From NCBI RefSeq assembly GCF_000367945.1, contig NZ_KB849179.1, positions 2,834,057 through 2,898,056 of the forward strand: DNA of 64,000 nt, in the 5' to 3' direction. Every line of letters starts with the position of its first letter. The stretch's first letter is position 1. Positions 8,412-16,673 of this stretch are shown here, piece by piece. A program made the position numbers and the translations under genes. Origin of the DNA: Acinetobacter proteolyticus (lineage in GTDB: Bacteria; Pseudomonadota; Gammaproteobacteria; Pseudomonadales; Moraxellaceae). A model generated the notes under the pieces. It did no database searches. It was not told the DNA's origin and worked only from the letters and a program-made list of their open reading frames with translations.

Positions 8412-8981
8412 ATGATTACTTCCTCTATTTCTGAAGCAGCTCAACTTTTAAAACAAGGACAAGTTCTAGCTTATCCGACAGAAGCAGTTTGGGGATTGGG
8501 TTGTGATCCCTTCAATGAGCAGGCATTTCAGGAAATTCTGGAACTGAAACATCGCCCAGTTGAAAAAGGGGTGATTTTATTGGCTGGCCATATACAACAA
8601 GTACAACATTTATTGCAGGACTTAGACACAACAATCCGTCAGCAAGTGATTGCGACGTGGTCGAATCGCCTTGAAACAGAACGTGCCACAACGTGGCTAC
8701 TTCCCGCTGATCAAAGTATTCCAACATGGATCAAAGGCCAACATCCCTTGGTCGCAGTTCGAGTCACCACGCATCCACTATGCATGGCATTATGTCAGCA
8801 CTTTGGCGGCTTTATTGTTTCGACCAGCGCCAACCCAGCAGGTCTTGCACCCGCGCAACGATTGCAAGATGCTCAGGCTTATTTTGGTAATAACTTAAAT
8901 TACCTACAAGGAGATTTAGGGTTGAGTAGCGAACCAAGTCGCATTTTAAATGCCTTCACGGGTGAAGTGGTTCGCGCCTAA
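8412..8981 (+). CDS. tsaC: Threonylcarbamoyl-AMP synthase (Sua5/YciO/YrdC family)
   Basis: This enzyme makes threonylcarbamoyl-AMP from threonine, bicarbonate and ATP, the first step of the tRNA t6A37 modification. The 189-residue single-domain form lacks the C-terminal Sua5 domain and so matches TsaC (YrdC). The typical start VLAYPTEAVWGLGCDP, the KHRPVEKG basic motif and the FIVSTSANPAG region are visible. The gene lies directly after dprA, the usual position in this group. The start ATG at 8412 has only a weak ribosome binding site. No intrinsic terminator faces the plus strand immediately after it; the hairpin at 9007-9032 has its T-run on the other strand. Confidence 0.93.
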   Translation: MITSSISEAAQLLKQGQVLAYPTEAVWGLGCDPFNEQAFQEILELKHRPVEKGVILLAGHIQQVQHLLQDLDTTIRQQVIATWSNRLETERATTWLLPADQSIPTWIKGQHPLVAVRVTTHPLCMALCQHFGGFIVSTSANPAGLAPAQRLQDAQAYFGNNLNYLQGDLGLSSEPSRILNAFTGEVVRA

Positions 8982-8998
8982 TTAGGTGAATAGCGGAC

Positions 8999-9032
8999 AA
9001 AAAAAAGCTCAGTTATATAGGGATAACTGAGC
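8999..9032 (-). terminator. Intrinsic terminator (10-bp stem, U8)
   Basis: The stem arms are at 9007-9016 and 9023-9032 with a six-base loop. On the minus strand the stem is followed by eight T residues ending at 8999. It would end the small-RNA candidate, or read-through from the operon ending at 9402. Confidence 0.75.
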
Positions 9033-9138
9033 ATAAAAAGGATGTGTATAATCACATCCAGAGGGTTCGCAAATTTGATAAGCAACTTATTCATTCTCAA
9101 ATGAATCATCTCGCTATGTTTGCTATTATGAGGGAATA
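8999..9138 (-). ncRNA. Candidate small RNA with three hairpins, own promoter and terminator
   Basis: On the minus strand a promoter-like pair, TTGTTA (9168-9173) and TATAAA (9145-9150) with a 17-base spacer, predicts a start near 9138. A second, weaker pair ends in CATAAT (9125-9130), with a start near 9118. Downstream are three perfect hairpins in a row: a 7-bp stem with a CTCA tetraloop (plus-strand bases) at 9089-9106, a 7-bp stem at 9040-9059, and a 10-bp stem at 9007-9032 followed by eight U residues. No open frame fits. The unit of about 120-140 nt lies between tsaC and the transporter operon. It may match a known Acinetobacter small RNA that I do not recognise. Confidence 0.55.
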
Positions 9139-9401
9139 ATCACATTTATACAAATATAATATTTATCTAACAAAAAGTGTGAAAAGCGTACCAATTTTGT
9201 CAGTTCTGCATTTTCAATAAAATTATATTTATATTTTTATTCAGCTTTTTTTTGATCATAAATTTAATAAATCTTAAAAATATATTTGCAAATCATATAG
9301 AAGACACGGCAAAAAAAATTAAAATCTTAATTTTAGATGCTTAAACTCTGATGATAAATAGATGATCCAACCTGATTCATCTATTCATCATCATAAAAAC
9401 A
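9139..9401. other. AT-rich intergenic DNA downstream of the purine transporter operon
   Basis: No gene is visible here. It contains the promoter elements of the small-RNA candidate (9145-9173) and, close to the operon's last stop codon, a 16-bp hairpin at 9350-9392. Confidence 0.5.
9350..9392. terminator. Long hairpin just after the transporter operon, weak U-tract
   Basis: The arms at 9350-9365 and 9377-9392 pair over 16 positions with one G-T or A-C wobble, with an 11-base loop, ten bases past the stop of the last permease gene. No T-run follows on the minus strand, so it may be an RNA-stabilising 3' structure rather than a classical terminator. Confidence 0.5.
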
Positions 9402-10319
9402 TTAAGGAATAAAGGATTTCCCCAATGATGCAGGTAAGTTCATTTGCAATAGTTTTTTATCACGTGAAATCAAGACCAGAACTAAAATCGTAGCCACATA
9501 CGGCAACGCAGCCTGTAATTCAACAGGCAGATCAAGACCCAACGCTTGCGCATGGAATTGTAAAATGGTGACACCACCAAATAAATACGCGCCGACCATC
9601 AATCGTGCAGGTTTCCAGACTGCAAATACCACTAGTGCAATGGCAATCCAACCACGGCCTGCGACCATATTTTCAACCCATAATGGCGTATATATCGTAG
9701 ATAAAAATGCCCCACCTATTCCAGCCATTGCTCCACCGAACAACACGGCACCGTAACGAATCAACAATACTGGATAACCCATGGCATGTGCTGACTCTGG
9801 TGACTCGCCCACCGCTTTAAGCAATAAACCCAGCTTGGTTTGTGCCAAAATCCACCAAATGACAAAAAAAGATAAAATCGATAAATACACCACATAATTT
9901 TGGTGAAATAAAATCGGTCCAATAAAAGGGATCTCCGACAGGACGGGAATATCCAGTGCCTTTAAACCCTCCAAACTGTTACTGACAAAATGTTGCCCCA
10001 CGAAAGCGGATAACCCCACACCGAAAATGGTTAACGCAAGCCCACAAGCGGCCTGATTAGCTGCGAGCGAAAGTGCCAAAATTGCAAAAATGAGTGCAGC
10101 ACCCGCACCAGCAATGGCCCCTGCCAAAAGTCCTGCCGCAGGCCCTAGACCTGTGCTTGCACAAAAAGCAAAACCCGCAACGGCACCAATCAACATCATG
10201 CCTTCAACACCCAGATTAATCACCCCTGTTCGCTCTGCAACCAACTCACCCATTCCTGCAAAAATCAGGGGTGTGCCCGCGGCCAGAGTACCCGCCAAAA
10301 TTGGAACTAAATCAATCAT
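9402..10319 (-). CDS. ABC transporter permease, BMP/nucleoside class (NupQ-like)
   Basis: This 305-residue inner-membrane permease has about eight to ten hydrophobic segments. It belongs to the branched-chain-amino-acid-type permease superfamily (BPD_transp_2), as shown by GAGAALIFAILAL, LTIFGVGLSAFVGQ and GESPESAHAMGYPV, the cytoplasmic loop that contacts the ATPase. It pairs with the adjacent permease and ATPase, the arrangement known from Bacillus subtilis NupOPQ (guanosine uptake). AGGAG lies before the ATG, and the gene starts nine bases after the stop of the first permease, so translation is probably coupled. The substrate is inferred as a purine or nucleoside from neighbours: a deaminase, a Tsx-like channel and a BMP-type binding protein. 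Confidence 0.88.
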   Translation of the reverse strand: MIDLVPILAGTLAAGTPLIFAGMGELVAERTGVINLGVEGMMLIGAVAGFAFCASTGLGPAAGLLAGAIAGAGAALIFAILALSLAANQAACGLALTIFGVGLSAFVGQHFVSNSLEGLKALDIPVLSEIPFIGPILFHQNYVVYLSILSFFVIWWILAQTKLGLLLKAVGESPESAHAMGYPVLLIRYGAVLFGGAMAGIGGAFLSTIYTPLWVENMVAGRGWIAIALVVFAVWKPARLMVGAYLFGGVTILQFHAQALGLDLPVELQAALPYVATILVLVLISRDKKLLQMNLPASLGKSFIP

Positions 10320-10328
10320 GTCTAACTC

Positions 10329-11435
10329 CTAAGCTGTTTCAGTGGATACAATGGGAAAGGTATGCTTTTTCATTGTTTTAGACCGACCAAACCGATAGCG
10401 ATTTTCGATGAAAGCATCCGCAGCCAATAAGAAAAACAACAACATTCCCTGAAATAATCCTGTAATTGCCGCAGGAAGTTGTAGATTTAGCTGTGCGGTT
10501 TCTCCGCCAATGTAGAGCAAGGCCATCAAAAATCCTGACAAAACAATCCCGATCGGGTTTAATCGTCCCAAATACGCCACAATAATTGCGGCATAACCAT
10601 AACCTGGAGAAATATTTGGATTGAGTTGTCCAACCGGACCTGCAACCTCACCAATGCCTGCAATACCTGCCATAAAACCTGAGATCATAAGACTAAACCA
10701 GATAGCCTGCTTTGCAGAAAACCCCGCGTAACGTGCAGCATCAGGTGCTTGACCACCGACTTCGAGCTTATATGCAAGAAAACTGCGTTTACTAAACAGC
10801 CAGAATGCCAACACTGCAAAAATGGTCACCCCAATCACAGTATTGATTCGTGTGCCTTCAAATAAAATAGGAAATAAAGTTCCATCGTCGAACATAACCG
10901 ATTGTGGAAAATTCATGCCTTCGGGATCTTTCCACGGCCCGTTAATCAAATACAGTAAAATAAATGTCGCAATATAATTCAGCATTAATGTGGTTAGAGT
11001 TTCTTGCGCATTAAAATGGGTTTTTAGTAATGCAGGAATAGCCCCCCATAAGGCTCCGCCAATTGCACCAGCAATCACCATAGAAGGTAATATCCAAAAT
11101 GCGGAGATTCCCTGACAGGCAATGGCTAAACCACCCCCAAAAATTGCCCCCATAATAAGCTGACCTTCAGCACCGATATTAAAAATACGGGCTTTAAATC
11201 CAATAGATAGTCCTAATGCAATTAAAATTAAGGGGCTAGCTTTAATAATCAACTCACTCCAGCCATACCAACTGGATAAGGGTTCAATAAAAAACACCTG
11301 AAAAGCTTCAAGCGGATTTTTCCCTAAAATCATAAATAATAGGCCGCCAATAGAGAACGTTGCCACCAAAGCAATTAAGGGAGAGATCCACTTCATTAAA
11401 ATCGATGGATGATCACGCGGTTCGAGTAAATGCAT
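10329..11435 (-). CDS. ABC transporter permease, BMP/nucleoside class (NupP-like)
   Basis: This 368-residue inner-membrane permease is the longer partner in the pair. A cytoplasmic N-terminus is followed by about ten transmembrane segments, with FNIGAEGQLIMGA (a motif shared with the family) and the coupling loop VGGQAPDAARYAGFSAKQ. A start at 11435 is supported by GGGG eight bases upstream. It lies between the ATPase gene (28 bases upstream) and the second permease (nine bases downstream) on one operon. By family it imports nucleosides or related heterocycles using a BMP-type lipoprotein or periplasmic receptor; the receptor candidate here is the gene ending at 18273. Confidence 0.88.
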   Translation of the reverse strand: MHLLEPRDHPSILMKWISPLIALVATFSIGGLLFMILGKNPLEAFQVFFIEPLSSWYGWSELIIKASPLILIALGLSIGFKARIFNIGAEGQLIMGAIFGGGLAIACQGISAFWILPSMVIAGAIGGALWGAIPALLKTHFNAQETLTTLMLNYIATFILLYLINGPWKDPEGMNFPQSVMFDDGTLFPILFEGTRINTVIGVTIFAVLAFWLFSKRSFLAYKLEVGGQAPDAARYAGFSAKQAIWFSLMISGFMAGIAGIGEVAGPVGQLNPNISPGYGYAAIIVAYLGRLNPIGIVLSGFLMALLYIGGETAQLNLQLPAAITGLFQGMLLFFLLAADAFIENRYRFGRSKTMKKHTFPIVSTETA

Positions 11436-11463
11436 ATGTAACCCCAGTTCAAATGATATAGAC

Positions 11464-13071
11464 CTAAGCAGATGCGTCTAAAACGCATGGGCTTTGCGAT
11501 TGCCGATACAATCCGGACATCATCAAACCAATTGTTTCAGCATTGGTTTCATTCACAGATTGAGCTTCACTTAGGCGACCTGCGGCCAGAACAGCAATTC
11601 GATCACTGATCTCAAATAATTCTTCCAATTCTTCAGAAATTACAATAATGGCGGCACCCTGACGCGACAGATCAATTAGTGTTTGACGAATAAAGGCGGC
11701 TGCACCGACATCGACCCCCCAAGTGGGTTGGGCCACCACCATAACTTTAGGCTGTTGCAGGATTTCACGGCCTACGATGAATTTTTGTAGGTTGCCACCC
11801 GACAAAGAACGCGCGACAGTCGCCGTTCCAGAGGCTTTTACCGCAAATTTCTGAATACAGTCTTGTGCAAAATGACGCGCTTTTTCGTAATTGACCAATC
11901 CATAACGCACAAAACCTTGCCGAAATGCGGTCAGTAAAGCATTTTGAGTTAAACTCATCGCGGGAATAGCACCACGTCCCAAACGCTCTTCAGGCACAAA
12001 ACCAAAACCCAGTGCGCGGCGCTGCCCCGCATTTAAATGGCCGATCGCCCGTCCCTCTAACATTACGCAGCCTTTTGCAGTCGTAATTTCACCAGATAAG
12101 GCCATCAACAGTTCGGCTTGACCATTTCCAGAAATACCTGCAATACCCAGAATCTCTCCTGTTTTCACACTAAGCTGAATATGTTCGAGCGAGGTTCCAA
12201 AAAGATCAGGTGCCTGAACATTGAGCTGTTTCACTTCAAATATAGGCTTACTCTCGCCCACATAAACAGGATGTTGATAAGCAGGAAGATCACGCCCAAT
12301 CATCATCTTAGCCAGACTTGCGGTACTTTCCTGTTTAGGAATGGCAGTTCCTGTCACGGTTCCACCCCGTAAAATAGTAGCGCAATCGCATAAGCTCTGT
12401 ATCTCATTGAGTTTATGGCTGATATATAAAATTGATACCCCTTCACTGGCTAAACGGCGTAACGTTTCAAACAAGATTAATACTGCTTGAGGTGTGAGTA
12501 CCGAAGTGGGTTCATCTAAAATTAACAATGATGGGTTTTGCAATAAACAACGTACAATTTCAACACGTTGTCGCTCTCCAACCGATAAACTATAAACGGT
12601 TCTTTTCGGATCAATGGGTAATCCATACTTTTCAGAGACTTCAATGACGCGTTTGGATAATACGTTTAAATCAAATTTTTCATCCAAGCCCAGTGCAATA
12701 TTTTCCACTACCGTCAATGTTTCAAATAAAGAAAAATGTTGATACACCATACCGATTCCCAAATGTCGGGCCGCAGCAGGACTTTCAATAGCGACAGAGC
12801 GACCATTCCAAACAATTTCTCCTTCATCGGCCTTGACTGCCCCATAAATAATTTTCATCAGAGTACTTTTGCCTGCGCCGTTTTCACCCAATACTGCATG
12901 GATTTCACCGGGTGCGACCTGTAAATTAATATGGTCATTGGCCACTAAACTGCCATACTGTTTCGTTATATTGATCAACTCCAGACGATTTTTCTGCAAG
13001 ATAGGTGCAGGTCTGCTGGTGCTCATATTCAAGTCTGGATCAACAGAGATTTTATCGGTAGGTAAAGCCAT
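11464..13071 (-). CDS. ABC transporter ATP-binding protein with two ATPase domains (NupO-like)
   Basis: This 535-residue cytoplasmic protein carries two fused nucleotide-binding domains. The first has a standard Walker A GENGAGKST at 62-70, signature LSVGERQRVEI and Walker B LLILDEPTSVLTP. The second has the degenerate Walker A GISGNGQAELL, signature SGGNLQKFIVGREI and a modified Walker B (VMVVAQPTWGVDV). This one-good, one-degenerate pattern is normal for the sugar and BMP/nucleoside class of ABC importers. The ribosome binding site is AGAGA. The deaminase gene lies 110 bases upstream, so the deaminase and the three transporter genes may form one transcript. Confidence 0.92.
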   Translation of the reverse strand: MALPTDKISVDPDLNMSTSRPAPILQKNRLELINITKQYGSLVANDHINLQVAPGEIHAVLGENGAGKSTLMKIIYGAVKADEGEIVWNGRSVAIESPAAARHLGIGMVYQHFSLFETLTVVENIALGLDEKFDLNVLSKRVIEVSEKYGLPIDPKRTVYSLSVGERQRVEIVRCLLQNPSLLILDEPTSVLTPQAVLILFETLRRLASEGVSILYISHKLNEIQSLCDCATILRGGTVTGTAIPKQESTASLAKMMIGRDLPAYQHPVYVGESKPIFEVKQLNVQAPDLFGTSLEHIQLSVKTGEILGIAGISGNGQAELLMALSGEITTAKGCVMLEGRAIGHLNAGQRRALGFGFVPEERLGRGAIPAMSLTQNALLTAFRQGFVRYGLVNYEKARHFAQDCIQKFAVKASGTATVARSLSGGNLQKFIVGREILQQPKVMVVAQPTWGVDVGAAAFIRQTLIDLSRQGAAIIVISEELEELFEISDRIAVLAAGRLSEAQSVNETNAETIGLMMSGLYRQSQSPCVLDASA

Positions 13072-13181
13072 CAGGTCATCTCTTTAGCTCATGTGATTAG
13101 AGAGAAGCAAGGGACATGCCATGCTGCAATCACTTTATTTTGTGAATAATATTTAAATAAAAAATCTGTTTAGTGACTTAA

Positions 13182-13676
13182 TTAAGTCCAAAACGCTTGA
13201 TGTGCTTGCGCTGCTTCTTCACTCAAACACGGCCCAATGACCCTTATTTCTCGTTGTCCACTAGCAAATACCTGACGACAAGGTAAAGATAACGTCGGGT
13301 TTTCTGGGTGATTCCCTGTAATTTCTAGGAGTTGTGTTTCACTCATGCCATAGACGACCCGACCAATGCCAGTCCAATAAATCGCACCAGAACACATCGC
13401 ACAGGGTTCAGCATTGGTATATAAAGTACAATTACGCAACTGTTCCAATGACAAAAGTCGTGCGGCCTGCCCTGCTGCAACAGTTTCAGCATGACGGGTG
13501 GGATCACCTGTCGGAGGTAATGAATTATTGCCTGCCTGAGTGACAATCTCGCCTTGTGCATTCACCACAATTGCAGCAAAGGGATGTCGGCCTTGCAATT
13601 TAGTTTGTTCTGCCAATTCAAACGTTCTTCTTAGGAAAAACAGATCTTGTGCTGTTGCCTGATCATTTAATGTCAT
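13182..13676 (-). CDS. Nucleoside/guanine deaminase-like zinc enzyme (CDA fold)
   Basis: This 164-residue enzyme of the cytidine-deaminase fold has the zinc motif H62-A-E64 (in DPTRHAETVA) and P-C92-A-M-C95 followed by SGAIYWTGIGRVVYG. The GAIYW segment is typical of the guanine deaminase branch (as in B. subtilis GuaD), whereas tRNA adenosine deaminases usually show different residues there. The likely reaction is hydrolytic deamination of guanine to xanthine, but other amino-purines or pyrimidines cannot be excluded. It lies in the same direction as the nucleoside-type ABC transporter, and its place between the outer-membrane channel and the transporter supports purine salvage or degradation. 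Confidence 0.8.
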   Translation of the reverse strand: MTLNDQATAQDLFFLRRTFELAEQTKLQGRHPFAAIVVNAQGEIVTQAGNNSLPPTGDPTRHAETVAAGQAARLLSLEQLRNCTLYTNAEPCAMCSGAIYWTGIGRVVYGMSETQLLEITGNHPENPTLSLPCRQVFASGQREIRVIGPCLSEEAAQAHQAFWT

Positions 13677-13773
13677 TTTTGATGTCTCTTTTAATTTAAT
13701 AACGATTGATCATAAAGACGGAGCGTAAGTAAAATTTTCTATTTATGCTCTATCTGCATCATTCACGATATTT

Positions 13774-14682
13774 TTAAAAATGATAGTCAACCCGAACCAT
13801 TGGTGTGCTGGCCGTGGCACCTTTTCCTGCAAAACCATCGGTGTCATTGCCAAATTTATTTTTCCAATACTCATAGCCTGCACCTGCGCGTAACTTGCTG
13901 CCTTTTAACCCAATAACTGGGCTCAAGTCATACATCACACGTGCATCAATATGGGTTTCAGCTTTTGTATCACCACCAGACTCATTTTTTCCTTTTGAAT
14001 CAATCCAAAGTGCATATCCCTCAAAAGATAGCGGTGTTTTTCCAATTGGAATGCCCCATGTAAACTGTGCAGCAGCATGAGTGTCATAGGTGTAACGCCC
14101 CGAAGAATACCCAAATCGCGGGGTATCTGATGAAGGATCATTACTTTCAAATAATGCCAATACGCTAAAATCTAGAAAACCCGGCACATCAAATTGAATA
14201 GTTGGCCCTACTACCCACATACGTTTTTTTGAACCATAACTATCATTTTTAGTGTTCCAGTCCAGCCCCAACGTTAAACCTGCACCACGAATGTAGCCCG
14301 GTACAGATAAATTTGTCTTAGTAATGGCGCCAGCATCCAGATAACGACGAATGACCACATAAGCTTCCTGAGTCCCTTTATCATTGGATTGAGTGCTATT
14401 CGGTTCATCATCTGACTGAAGTAAATCGACATTAAAGAAGTTTGAACCGTACTTATCACCACTAGCATAGGTCAGGTTAAAAATTTGTTTGGTGATATCC
14501 GTACGACTGTCATCTGAATCGTTTTTATACGGTTCTGCAAATTGTGATCCGTAACGCCACCCAATAGACGTATCGCTCCATGTGGCAGCCTGTGCAGATT
14601 GCATGACTCCAATTCCCCCCAGAATAGTCGCCATAGCAGTCATTAGCGTTTTTAATGCATTACCTTGTTGTAATACGTTCAT
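13774..14682 (-). CDS. Tsx-like outer-membrane nucleoside channel
   Basis: This 302-residue exported protein has a clear signal peptide (cleavage after SAQA, residues ~30-33) and a beta-barrel-like mature part rich in alternating hydrophobic and polar strands, ending in the aromatic terminus PMVRVDYHF. Strand phrases such as TSIGWRYGSQFAEP, FNLTYASGDKYGSNFFNVD and GLTLGLDW fit the nucleoside-specific channel-forming Tsx-like family. Its function would be diffusion of nucleosides or nucleobases across the outer membrane. AAGGGG precedes the ATG at good spacing. The gene has its own upstream region (14683-14996), so it may be expressed separately from the transporter genes that follow. Confidence 0.8.
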   Translation of the reverse strand: MNVLQQGNALKTLMTAMATILGGIGVMQSAQAATWSDTSIGWRYGSQFAEPYKNDSDDSRTDITKQIFNLTYASGDKYGSNFFNVDLLQSDDEPNSTQSNDKGTQEAYVVIRRYLDAGAITKTNLSVPGYIRGAGLTLGLDWNTKNDSYGSKKRMWVVGPTIQFDVPGFLDFSVLALFESNDPSSDTPRFGYSSGRYTYDTHAAAQFTWGIPIGKTPLSFEGYALWIDSKGKNESGGDTKAETHIDARVMYDLSPVIGLKGSKLRAGAGYEYWKNKFGNDTDGFAGKGATASTPMVRVDYHF

Positions 14683-14996
14683 TGCACATTTCCCCTTATC
14701 ATTTTCTCAAGATCAAAGCTCACAATATTCATCTCAAGACTCATAATGATGGCTTTTCAAAAATCACGTTTGCCCCAATGCAAAACGATCTGACCCTGTG
14801 ATAAAGGCAAATTTCCTACCAAAGATTGGCATATTAAAAAAGTGCAATGTTGCTTATGTTAAAACAGATATAAACAATAAAATGATTGTTTTTGAACCGA
14901 TGTCATGAAATCACAGACAGAATTCAGCGCAGGAAAATGAATGTTATCTTCCTATGCTTAAGCTTAAGTGATTGAGAGAATGAGGTTAGATATTCG
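14683..14996. promoter_or_regulatory. Intergenic region upstream of the Tsx-like gene
   Basis: No gene is visible in these 314 bases. A 12-bp palindrome CTTAAGCTTAAG lies at 14957-14968, close after the LysR stop codon. The rest is AT-rich and presumably holds the minus-strand promoter of the Tsx-like gene; no clear operator was identified. Confidence 0.4.
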
Positions 14997-15938
14997 TTAA
15001 TTGACCACATGACTATCGTTTCTCAGAACAGAAATCACCAGTTCTCTGAACCAGCGAAACTCCGGAGAACGATGCTGACGTTCATGCCAAAGTAGATAAT
15101 AAGAAATTTTGGGAAACTGGATTGGCACATCGGAAATAGTCAAAGGCAATAATGCACTATAATGGCGAGAAAATGAGCGCGGAGCAGAAAAAATCGCGTC
15201 AAGTTGTAGCAGCATATAAGGAATCATTCCAAAGTACGGAATAAATGCCACAATATTACGTTTTAAGCGCTCTTTGGATAAATGTAAATCGATGACTCCA
15301 CGTTGTCCTACGGTATAAGGTGTTGGAGCAATATGATCAGCATTAAGATAATCATCCACCGACAGAGTCTTATGCGCCAGAGGATGCGACTTACGCAGCA
15401 AACAGACCACTTCATCCTCGAACAATGGAGCAAGACGTAAGTATTCAGGAGGCTGTGGCCAGTTCCCAATCACCGCATCGTACATACCACTTTCCAATGC
15501 GTGTGCATAATCTACATTATGTCCCATGGAATGCATAATAACCGTGCAATGGGGTGCTTCTACATGAATCCTACGAAGAATTTCACCAATCGCGATGGGG
15601 TTTAAATAATCTGATGCTGCTAGATTAAATACCTGACGCGATTGTGCTGGGTCAAAATTAACTTGTTGGGTGGCAATTAATTCAAGCTGACTTAATACCT
15701 GACTCACTGGCTCGAGTAAGGATAAACCACGTTCAGTAGGGGTCATGCCGTTGCGGCTACGTACCAAAAGCTGATCACCTGTGATTTCCCTTAATTTTTT
15801 TAAAGCGGTACTAATGGCAGGTTGTGATTGATTCAGTCGTTTGGCTGCATTAGAGACACTTTTTTCTGTTAAAAGCACATATAAAACTTGCAGCAAATGT
15901 GCGTCTAATGCTTCCCATTTATTTGTTGGATGAATCAC
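14997..15938 (-). CDS. LysR-family transcriptional regulator of the purine module
   Basis: This LysR-type regulator of 313 residues has an N-terminal winged helix-turn-helix (LYVLLTEKSVSNAAKRLNQS and QPAISTALKKLREITGDQLL, residues ~17-60) and a two-lobed effector-binding domain (from ~92). The GTG at 15938 has AAGGA seven bases upstream; a TTG one codon earlier is also possible. It lies between the oxygenase genes and the Tsx-like gene on the same strand, so it is the best candidate to regulate this module. The sequence resembles PcpR/NahR/SyrM-type regulators in style; the effector, possibly a purine, is not known. Confidence 0.88.
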   Translation of the reverse strand: MIHPTNKWEALDAHLLQVLYVLLTEKSVSNAAKRLNQSQPAISTALKKLREITGDQLLVRSRNGMTPTERGLSLLEPVSQVLSQLELIATQQVNFDPAQSRQVFNLAASDYLNPIAIGEILRRIHVEAPHCTVIMHSMGHNVDYAHALESGMYDAVIGNWPQPPEYLRLAPLFEDEVVCLLRKSHPLAHKTLSVDDYLNADHIAPTPYTVGQRGVIDLHLSKERLKRNIVAFIPYFGMIPYMLLQLDAIFSAPRSFSRHYSALLPLTISDVPIQFPKISYYLLWHERQHRSPEFRWFRELVISVLRNDSHVVN

Positions 15939-16055
15939 CAATTCGTCCTTATCTAAGATGACCCGAGTCTATACGCAAAATTTATACCGTCTCTGACCTA
16001 CAATAAGACATAACAATTCACAATGATTAAAATAAAAACAGTTTTACGATTTATC

Positions 16056-16673
16056 TCAGTTGATAGCCAATAAACCAGCCATCGGAATAAATTTTGGTTG
16101 ATGGCGAATATGATTGATCCAACGACGGATGTGTAAAAAAGGCAGCAAACTTACACCCGCATCCCAAGCCAATGCAACTTGAGGAAATACAATCAAGTCA
16201 GCCGCCGTCAGTTGCCCACCCAATAAATAACGGTGTCCGCAAATGGTTTGCTCACATAAATGATCATCCAGCTCACGGAGCTGCTGCGCTGCCTGCTTAA
16301 ATAATCTTTTTTCATCTGTCAAAAATTGATCCATTGTCAGACTGGCCTGACGTAATTGTGCCAAACTCAGTTTGAGTTTCTCATTAAAATCATGCCAATC
16401 CTGTATTTGCGATGACAAATAAACTGGTATCCATTGGGATTGTGTTCCTGTTAATTCAATTAAATATTGAAAGATGAACATCAGCCCAGATATGTTTGAA
16501 GAAGAATCTAATAAAACTGGCGATTCAAATTTATTATCGAATTGCTCAACATCTGCATATACAGACTGGTAAGGAAGTTGTAAAAACTCAAGTAACAAAC
16601 GTACACTATAGCAATCTGTCGATAATGGATCATCGGCAAGATTTAGAGGCAATGTTGATAGATTCACATTCAT
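16056..16673 (-). CDS. GST-like protein coupled to a split Rieske oxygenase (NdmE-like)
   Basis: This 205-residue protein has a glutathione-transferase-like architecture: a short thioredoxin-like N-terminus (STDCYSVRLLLEFLQLPYQ, residues ~18-37) and an all-helical C-terminal domain with LLGGQLTAADLIVFPQVALAWD (~150-171). Its start codon overlaps the stop of the oxygenase gene as ATGA, and it has no strong ribosome binding site of its own, so translation is coupled. In the caffeine N7-demethylase NdmCDE of Pseudomonas, a GST-like protein (NdmE) is a structural partner of NdmC. The same role is inferred here. An ordinary detoxifying GST is the alternative, but the tight coupling argues against it. 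Confidence 0.7.
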   Translation of the reverse strand: MNVNLSTLPLNLADDPLSTDCYSVRLLLEFLQLPYQSVYADVEQFDNKFESPVLLDSSSNISGLMFIFQYLIELTGTQSQWIPVYLSSQIQDWHDFNEKLKLSLAQLRQASLTMDQFLTDEKRLFKQAAQQLRELDDHLCEQTICGHRYLLGGQLTAADLIVFPQVALAWDAGVSLLPFLHIRRWINHIRHQPKFIPMAGLLAIN

